From Deinococcus ruber (lineage in GTDB: Bacteria > Deinococcota > Deinococci > Deinococcales > Deinococcaceae): 26,053 nt of DNA. The position numbers and the translations under genes are program-made. Below are positions 20,385 through 26,053 of the stretch, piece after piece. How positions within the stretch are numbered: the stretch's first letter is position 1; every line of letters starts with the position of its first letter. The notes under the pieces were generated by a model, which was given only the letters and a program-made list of their open reading frames with translations, was not told the origin of the DNA and ran no database searches. The stretch lies in assembly GCF_014648095.1 (NCBI RefSeq), contig NZ_BMQL01000062.1, positions 1-26,053 on the forward strand. The letters run 5' to 3'.

Positions 20385-22202
20385 ATGAACCGGAAGACCG
20401 ACGCTGAACTGCTGCTGGGGCTGTTTGGGGAATGCGACTGCTGCTGTGACTGTGAACAGAAAGCGCAGCAGCAGGCCGCCCAGCGGGCGGGACGCCCCCT
20501 GCGGCCCCAGGTGCTTGGGAAGAAAGCCCAGCCACTCCGGATCATCCTCGACGATCAACCGTTCGTGCCCGCTCTGTACCCTGAGCGCGAGACGCCGCAG
20601 CTGCCGGAACCCAACCACGCGCCGTTTGTCGCGGCTGGCCCGGTGTATGCCGAAATACCCCTCTCGGGCGAGTCAGGCTTTCAGACAGGGGTGCTGCTGG
20701 ACAGCGGCGACATTGATGCTCGGTACTTCGGGAGCATCGACCATGTGGCGCGGCTGGCCCGCCTGTGGACGGGTACCACCAGCTACACCGACACCTACGA
20801 CTTGGCGAAGACCGCTGTGCGTGTGGTCGGGAACACCGACGCCCTGCCACTGGACCCAGCACCACGGGGAACCTTCGTCTTCAGCGACACGCCTGGCCCG
20901 CCCGGTGCGCTGTTCAGCTACGACACCCAGCCCACGCTGGCAAGCATGAAGCTCAATCAGGTCGAAGTGGCGGGCATCGGATTCTGCCATCAGGGCAGCA
21001 TCCTGCGAGGGCGTCTGTCGCCGGTCTCGCTGGGGATCTCGCGGGCCGCTACTTATCAGGAAGCGAACGGAGTTTTCTTTGACGGCACCGCGTTCCATCC
21101 TGCGCCGGTTGCTCAGACCATCACCGGGACGATCATCGCCACGCCGCTCAAGCTGCTGAGCGAACTGGATACCGCGCACGAAATCACCGAAGGCACAGAC
21201 GGGAGCGGCAATCCGACGTATCGGCACCGGACCATCTTCACTGAACTGGATCGCCCCGCCAGTGACGGCCAGCTGCGCATGATCCGTAACACCTGGGTGG
21301 ATGCCAATGCCGTGGCACACGATGTGTTTTACCTGCTGGATATGGGCTTGCCCACAACCCGCAGCCTGGATTACTGGTACCGCAATCCAAACCCTGCGGG
21401 GGTGACGTGGCTGCTAGGGCACCTCGACGTGCCGGGCGCAGCGACGGTCATCGGCAACCCGATTGATGCGTATGCGTCTGGGCCACCGCTGGGCAACCCA
21501 GTTCAGACGACGTTCGCCGATGGCACACCTGTGGAATGGACTGAGTATGTGGTGGACGGGGTGATGATGATCCCAGACGTATCGCAGCTGCCACAGATGA
21601 CCAAGCCACTGCCCACGGTGGTGTTTCAGAGTCCGGTGTTGAACGGGCGGAACTTCAGCATCGTGCTGGACGACATCACAGCTCGGTCTGCCCTCGCGCT
21701 GGAGCCAGAACAGAGTCTGGTTGGGATGCAGGTGCAGGTAAACGGGGCGGTGTTCGGCTCCGGCTGGCTGACCTTCGGCGCGTTTCGGACAAAAGCAGGC
21801 GGGCAGACGTTGCTGCTGGGCACCTCCAGCAGCCTGACGATCCTGCCGGAGCTGGACACCTCGCAAGCCATCGAGGTCAACTGGGCAGACCTACTGGTTT
21901 CGCTCGGGTACGAGGGCACCGAGAAGCAGCTGGCCGGGCACCTCGGCTACCACAGCTACCCGGAAGACCGGGCGTATCTGCTGATCGAGAACACTCTGGG
22001 AGCCTTCTGGCTGGCCCTGGGCGAGTGGGACGCTTTTCGGGACGTCTCGGCAGCGGCCTGGAAGCTGGCTGGCCTGAGCAAGCCCCGCATGCGGGCACTG
22101 TTCGAAGCGGGGCAGGCGAGAGTCCCGCCCGCGCCGCTTCCACCGAAGCCTGCTCACGGTCTTGCGGTGTACGACATCTTTCTGGATCAGGGGGTGAGCT
22201 GA
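20385..22202 (+). CDS. Tail protein with N-terminal cysteine cluster (605 aa)
   Basis: Starts at ATG 20385 after GGGGGTG. The N-terminus has an unusual cluster, ECDCCCDCE at residues 16-24, with five cysteines in seven residues. A charged Gln/Arg linker follows, then a long beta-rich body (VYAEIPLSGESGFQTGVLLD, YFGSIDHVARLARL, TGTIIATPLKLLSEL). The C-terminal part has helices (WLALGEWDAFRDVSAAAWKL) and the short basic patch LSKPRMRALFEAGQ. I do not recognise the family. Placement between the hub-like gene and the fibre gene suggests a tail-tip or baseplate role. The cluster could bind iron-sulphur or zinc, or form disulphides. Confidence 0.6.
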   Translation: MNRKTDAELLLGLFGECDCCCDCEQKAQQQAAQRAGRPLRPQVLGKKAQPLRIILDDQPFVPALYPERETPQLPEPNHAPFVAAGPVYAEIPLSGESGFQTGVLLDSGDIDARYFGSIDHVARLARLWTGTTSYTDTYDLAKTAVRVVGNTDALPLDPAPRGTFVFSDTPGPPGALFSYDTQPTLASMKLNQVEVAGIGFCHQGSILRGRLSPVSLGISRAATYQEANGVFFDGTAFHPAPVAQTITGTIIATPLKLLSELDTAHEITEGTDGSGNPTYRHRTIFTELDRPASDGQLRMIRNTWVDANAVAHDVFYLLDMGLPTTRSLDYWYRNPNPAGVTWLLGHLDVPGAATVIGNPIDAYASGPPLGNPVQTTFADGTPVEWTEYVVDGVMMIPDVSQLPQMTKPLPTVVFQSPVLNGRNFSIVLDDITARSALALEPEQSLVGMQVQVNGAVFGSGWLTFGAFRTKAGGQTLLLGTSSSLTILPELDTSQAIEVNWADLLVSLGYEGTEKQLAGHLGYHSYPEDRAYLLIENTLGAFWLALGEWDAFRDVSAAAWKLAGLSKPRMRALFEAGQARVPPAPLPPKPAHGLAVYDIFLDQGVS

Positions 22203-22203
22203 C

Positions 22204-22629
22204 ATGGCAGTCGGTACCGGGGCGGTTCATCCCCCCCCGCCGATCTATCCACATGCGCGGGGGCAGCCGGTCTTCAAGCCGCCAACACTCGTCGAGGTGT
22301 GGAGGAATAACGAATGGGTCGTGAGCGAAGCCGCGCTGACGGCCCTTGCTGATGCCAGCGACCGCAGCAGTCTTCAGGGCCGGTACCGCCTGACCTTCCC
22401 AGCAGGCCCGCTGGTGCTGATCGGGCGGGCGCGAGGTGATCCCAGCCAGATCACGCTGGGCGGCGCGGCCCTGCCGCTGGTGTGGCTCGGGCTGGACTCC
22501 GCACCACCACCATCCCCACCGCGTGGCTGGCATCCCTGGACAGCTCGCATCGCAGGCGGCGGCCCGCTCGAACTGCTCACCGGCCCGCTCAAACTCTCTC
22601 AACTGCTGGCCCGAACAGGAGGCGCATGA
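22204..22629 (+). CDS. Small tail protein (141 aa)
   Basis: Starts one base after the previous stop, with GGGGGTGAG upstream. The N-terminus is proline-rich (HPPPPIYPHARGQPVFKPP), then EVWRNNEWVVSEAALTAL and strands. A second Pro-rich stretch (SAPPPSPPRGWHPW) lies near the end. The family is not recognised. It overlaps the tail fibre gene by ATGA, which suggests it is made together with the fibre, perhaps as connector or chaperone (inference). A run of eight C at 22231-22238 lies in codons 10-12 and could be prone to slippage. Confidence 0.55.
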   Translation: MAVGTGAVHPPPPIYPHARGQPVFKPPTLVEVWRNNEWVVSEAALTALADASDRSSLQGRYRLTFPAGPLVLIGRARGDPSQITLGGAALPLVWLGLDSAPPPSPPRGWHPWTARIAGGGPLELLTGPLKLSQLLARTGGA

Positions 22630-24413
22630 AGACAGATCCAGGGCATTACGATTTCGCCGTGATCGGCACGGCAAGTCTGACCGTCACAGCCCGTTTCAAC
22701 GGTCTAACCGTCGCCAGCATCGAAGGCGGCAGTGTGACCCGCAACGGCACCTACGTGCTCGCGCTGGACACGCTTGCCACCGGTGATGTGCTGACCTTTA
22801 CCCCCACCACGACGGGCGGCACCACCACGCTCGCCTGCCAGCGCGGCAACGAAGAGTTCAGCGGAAATTACACCGACCTGAACGGGGCACCCTCGGGCGG
22901 CGGCGGATCAACCGCTTGGACAGACATCACCGGCAAGCCCAGCACCTTCACTCCCAGTGCCCACAAGTCCAGCCATGCCACAGGCGGAAGCGATGCGCTG
23001 ACCCCTGGCGACATTGGCGCAGCCCCGGCTAGCCACGTCACAGACACCAGTAACCCGCACAATGTCTCGAAAGCGCAAGTGGGCCTGGGCAACGTCACGA
23101 ACGACGCGCAGGTCAAGCGGACTGAGATGGGCGTGGCGAACGGTGTTCCGACCCTGGACAGCACAGGCAAAGTGCCGAGTGGCCAGCTCCCAACCAGCTC
23201 AGGCGGCGGGAGCACTGCCCCGGCGACCACCCCTGAGCTGATTGTCGTGTCAGACAGTATCGGCAACGGCTACATCAGCGCTGGCGGCGGCAGCCATGTC
23301 GCCACCTGGCCTGCTCAGTTGGCGGCTATCCGGATCTGGACACTGTCCAACGCCAGCATCGACGGCAGTACCCTCGCCACCGGCACCGGCAGCAGCAACC
23401 CGATGGCGACCCGCGCCCTCACGGCGGTACTGGCTGGCTACACCGGGCATGTCGCCCTGATGGGCGGCATCAACGACTACGGCACCAATCTGCCCCTCGG
23501 AGCCCCAGGCAGCACCGATTCCACCACCGTGTACGGCGCACTGCTCGTCACTGCCAGAGGCATTCTGGGACGCAGCAGCACGCTCACCCTGCATCTCATC
23601 ACCCCGCTGCGCTGTGCCAACGAGGGCACCTTGAACAGTGCTGGCTACACGCCAGAGATGCTGCGCCAAGCTGTGCGGGATGTGGCGATGCAGGTCGCCC
23701 GTGAGTTCCCAGGTCAGGTGCAGCTGCTCGACGCCGGGCGTGATCTGTACGATTACATGGCAGCGGGTAGTGCGTACATGGAAGCGGCAGGGACCCATCC
23801 GCTGGCGGCGGGATACACCCTGATGGCGCAGCACTTTGCAATGCAGTTCAGCGGCGTCAATGGCACCGTGGCGGGGTACTCACGGGTCTTCAGCACCCTG
23901 ACGGCGGGCACGCTGGATGGTCAGGACGGCTGGGCAGTGTCCGGGGGGACGGCCACGGTCAGCAGCAGTGGCGTGTCGGTGGGGGCCGATTATGCGGCGG
24001 TGGCGCGGAGCACCTTACATACTCTGCCGAGCGGCACCACCACGGTGGCGCTGCGGAGTGCCATCACGACTGCCACGGGCCAGGGCATCGTGCTGCGGGC
24101 GTTCCACCGACTGAGTGATGACCGGGCCATCTGCGCGTGGACGGTCAGTGGCAAGCTCGACGGCGGCATTTTGCAGGGCAGCACGGTGAGTTCCTGGATC
24201 GGCGCGAGTGGTCCGATCCTTCCGTCTGACGCGTGGATCGAGGTCAAACGCACGGGGGGACAGATCGAGTTCCGGGTGTGGGATGCGGTCAGTGGCAGCC
24301 GCCCGAGCAGCGCGACGTATACGCATGCCGACGATGGCATGGTGGGGGACAGTTTCGGCATCGGCACCATCAGCAGCAGCGTCCGGACCGCGACAGCCAT
24401 TCAGACATCCTGA
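22626..24413 (+). CDS. Tail fibre with SGNH/GDSL hydrolase domain (595 aa)
   Basis: The true start is ATG 22626, overlapping the previous stop and following AGGAGG; the frame extends further upstream without SD. Residues 1-80 form a beta-rich attachment domain. A Gly/Ser linker and a fibre-type repeat follow (DIGAAPASHV, NPHNVSKAQVGLGNV). Residues about 203-405 resemble SGNH hydrolases: VVSDSIGNG with Ser211 as block I, MGGINDYG with Asn283 as block III, and GTHPLAAGY with His391 as block V. The Asp usually three residues before that His is Ala388, so the enzyme might use a Ser-His dyad or another acid. Residues 415-595 form a beta-rich domain suited to carbohydrate binding. The likely role is deacylation or recognition of host surface polysaccharide during adsorption. 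Confidence 0.8.
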   Translation: MKTDPGHYDFAVIGTASLTVTARFNGLTVASIEGGSVTRNGTYVLALDTLATGDVLTFTPTTTGGTTTLACQRGNEEFSGNYTDLNGAPSGGGGSTAWTDITGKPSTFTPSAHKSSHATGGSDALTPGDIGAAPASHVTDTSNPHNVSKAQVGLGNVTNDAQVKRTEMGVANGVPTLDSTGKVPSGQLPTSSGGGSTAPATTPELIVVSDSIGNGYISAGGGSHVATWPAQLAAIRIWTLSNASIDGSTLATGTGSSNPMATRALTAVLAGYTGHVALMGGINDYGTNLPLGAPGSTDSTTVYGALLVTARGILGRSSTLTLHLITPLRCANEGTLNSAGYTPEMLRQAVRDVAMQVAREFPGQVQLLDAGRDLYDYMAAGSAYMEAAGTHPLAAGYTLMAQHFAMQFSGVNGTVAGYSRVFSTLTAGTLDGQDGWAVSGGTATVSSSGVSVGADYAAVARSTLHTLPSGTTTVALRSAITTATGQGIVLRAFHRLSDDRAICAWTVSGKLDGGILQGSTVSSWIGASGPILPSDAWIEVKRTGGQIEFRVWDAVSGSRPSSATYTHADDGMVGDSFGIGTISSSVRTATAIQTS

Positions 24414-24479
24414 GTTCAACCTCGCCCTTTCCCCGCCCCCGGCCTGCACCGCTGGGGGCGCGTCCGTTGGAGGTGCCTC

Positions 24480-24836
24480 ATGGCAGGAAATCCGCTTGAA
24501 AATGCCACACCCGTTCGTGCTCAGATCGTGGATAGCAATGGTCTGCCGACCACCCGTGCAGGAGCGGGAGCCGTTCTGTCGCCCAGCGCCACGCTGACCA
24601 TGACCGGCTCCGCTCTCGCCTTGCCGACTCCGCCCGCTGGTACAACCTGGGCCGACGTGCAGCCGCAGGGGGGAGATGTCCGCTACCGTCTGGACGGCAC
24701 GAACCCGACCTTGAGCGTGGGGAAGACTTGGTATGAAGGCGGCGACTACACACTGACCAATGCCGCCGATATCGCAGCTGTCCGGGTGATCGGGACAGCG
24801 GGCGTGATCCTCGACATCACCTGGCGCACGGCATGA
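24480..24836 (+). CDS. Small tail or fibre-associated protein (118 aa)
   Basis: SD GGAGGTG before ATG 24480. The sequence is Thr/Gly/Ala rich with strands. Its C-terminal half (GGDVRYRLDGTNPT, GGDYTLTNAADIAAVRVIG) resembles small phage virion beta domains that decorate fibres. A 66-base gap before it holds a GC-rich hairpin (CGCCCCC/GGGGGCG) without T run. It overlaps the next gene by ATGA. Exact function unknown. Confidence 0.55.
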   Translation: MAGNPLENATPVRAQIVDSNGLPTTRAGAGAVLSPSATLTMTGSALALPTPPAGTTWADVQPQGGDVRYRLDGTNPTLSVGKTWYEGGDYTLTNAADIAAVRVIGTAGVILDITWRTA

Positions 24837-26053
24837 GCGCCCCGCCGAATCTGAGCCTGCGGAAGCTGGCGCTCCAGCTCGGCATCAGCACCGCTGGGAA
24901 AAGCCAGGATCAACTCGCGGCGGCGATCAAGAGCGCGGTCAGCGCTGCCAGTGGGCGGCGCGTGATTACCAGTTTCGTGCCGTACAACCCCAGTTCCAGC
25001 ATCATCCGGGGAGAAACCGTAATCGGTGTGGATACGGTGGCGGGGGCCGCGTACTACCGCAGCGCCACCAACCTGTACCGCTCTACGGACTTCGGCGCCA
25101 CGATCAGCAGTGCCCTCAGCCTGCCTGCCGTGACCAGTCCGTACACCGTTGGCAAAATTGTTCGGTGGAATGGCTTTCTGTGGTGCATTGGCCGGGACGC
25201 CACGACCAACAACATGAGCGTGTACCGCGCCACGCCGACGACGGGTAACACCCCCCTGGTTTGGAGCGGCCCCCTGCTGGCGATGAACACGGGCACCAGC
25301 GGGTTTGGATTCGGCCCGTCGTTGAGTGAGGGCGACGCTCTGTATCTGTATGTGGCGGAGTACGGACTACCGTCGCTGAGCGGCGGAGGCAGGGTCTTCC
25401 GACTGCCCGCGACAGACTCAGCGGGGACGGCGTGGCAAACCATTCTTGGCCCGCTGACAGGCACCACACACATCCATGCTGTGAATCCCGACACCAAAAA
25501 TCCGGGACACCTCTGGGTGACGTTGGGGGACGGGGTGGCGGCCTGTGTCAAGCGCAGCACCGATTACGGGTCTACATGGACAGATATGGTGTCTGACAGT
25601 CGGTGGCAGACGGTCCAGATTTCGTTTGACGCCAACTATGTGTATCTGGCCCCGGATGTGACCTACAACAGTTTGGTCGTCTACAACCGGGCTACAGGGG
25701 CCTTCCAGATTGGGGCCAGCGCCTACCACGCCTATCTGCCCGTGCTGTCGCCAGGGGTGTTCTTCGATGCGGGTACGACCTCGGCCAGTACCACGCTCAC
25801 CATGAAGAGTTTCGTGACCTCGGCGTTTGATCCGACCGATGTAGGCCGCGCCATCACAGGCCAGAACATCCCAGCTGGAACGACCATTGCGGCGTACACC
25901 AATGCGTATCAGGTAACGCTCTCTCAAGCGGCGACAGCCACGCTCTCAGGCGGGTACATCCACATTCAGCGCCCCGAACGCTGGAACGCCAATTGTTTTC
26001 TGGGGGCTGTGGATGAGTCTGTGGGGGCGTACTATTTCGCGGCGAATGACAAC
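24833..26053 (+). CDS. Asp-box tail protein, truncated by window end (at least 407 aa)
   Basis: Starts in an ATGA overlap and stays open to the last base, so the C-terminus is missing. The N-terminus (LRKLALQLGISTAGKSQDQLAAAIKSA) looks like a SAP/HeH-type helix-extended-helix motif. It then turns beta-rich and shows two Asp-box-like motifs: RSTDFGATI near residue 85 and RSTDYGSTW near residue 245. These belong to beta-propeller proteins of the BNR type, including sialidases and glycosidase-like tail proteins. Towards the end FDPTDVGRAITGQNIPAGTTI matches a short domain repeated in many phage tail proteins. The likely role is receptor binding or glycan processing. No catalytic residues can be assigned. 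Confidence 0.7.
   Translation, partial: MSAPPNLSLRKLALQLGISTAGKSQDQLAAAIKSAVSAASGRRVITSFVPYNPSSSIIRGETVIGVDTVAGAAYYRSATNLYRSTDFGATISSALSLPAVTSPYTVGKIVRWNGFLWCIGRDATTNNMSVYRATPTTGNTPLVWSGPLLAMNTGTSGFGFGPSLSEGDALYLYVAEYGLPSLSGGGRVFRLPATDSAGTAWQTILGPLTGTTHIHAVNPDTKNPGHLWVTLGDGVAACVKRSTDYGSTWTDMVSDSRWQTVQISFDANYVYLAPDVTYNSLVVYNRATGAFQIGASAYHAYLPVLSPGVFFDAGTTSASTTLTMKSFVTSAFDPTDVGRAITGQNIPAGTTIAAYTNAYQVTLSQAATATLSGGYIHIQRPERWNANCFLGAVDESVGAYYFAANDN

Noticed and set aside
19648..20535. Open frame of 295 codons on the minus strand opposite tail genes
   Set aside because: It crosses two well-supported plus-strand genes and their SD region and reads as Arg/Ser/Ala/Pro-rich shadow sequence.
24424..24466. 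GC-rich hairpin between the fibre gene and the 118-aa gene as a terminator
   Set aside because: The 7-bp stem has no T run after it and the genes are otherwise arranged as one operon. It is mentioned only within the gene entry.
1..26053. CRISPR arrays, tRNA or rRNA genes, insertion sequences, integrase or attachment sites
   Set aside because: No regular short direct repeats with spacers, no cloverleaf-like segment, no transposase motif with inverted ends and no recombinase motif were seen on either strand. Prophage status therefore cannot be settled here.

Overview
The window is phage-derived: a high-GC siphophage tail module with AT-richer accessory genes inserted upstream of it. It could be a prophage or a phage genome; no integrase, attachment site, tRNA or CRISPR array is visible. 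The tail genes run in one direction with stop/start overlaps and strong Shine-Dalgarno (SD) sites. My best guess for the host is a Deinococcus-like high-GC bacterium. That rests on composition and general protein style, not on a decisive marker.

Layout. (1) Positions 1-4876 form a left cassette: the last 20 codons of an HNH gene, a second HNH gene with a zinc ribbon, a minus-strand gene for a secreted or anchored small protein, an AT-rich two-gene unit (soluble 330 aa plus four-helix membrane 164 aa), then a tape measure gene cut off at about residue 361 and joined to the end of an unrelated reading frame. (2) Positions 4921-8115 form an accessory block: a small minus-strand gene, a HEPN-like protein with an RNAIAH motif, and a minus-strand group made of an HTH regulator, a DUF4258 toxin-like protein, a DUF2283 antitoxin-like protein and a solo relative of the toxin's N-terminal domain. 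(3) Positions 8136-10322 form a right cassette: two small genes in the usual tail-chaperone position, the same HNH pair, and another minus-strand anchored small protein. (4) Positions 10384-26053 are the intact tail operon: a 2315-aa tape measure, two small tail proteins, a 755-aa tail hub-like protein, a 605-aa protein with a cysteine knot, a 141-aa protein, a tail fibre with an SGNH hydrolase domain, a 118-aa protein, and an Asp-box protein that runs off the end.

How it fits together. The right-hand operon can supply tail tube length control, tip, and receptor-binding or polysaccharide-modifying fibres. Upstream of it, the same order (HNH, HNH, minus-strand anchored protein, tape measure) occurs twice in diverged form. 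Accessory genes are separated by hairpin/T-tract leaders that resemble the leaders of the real tail genes. This looks like a hotspot next to the tape measure gene where defence or exclusion genes are exchanged. The two homing-type HNH genes are plausible drivers, but that is inference.
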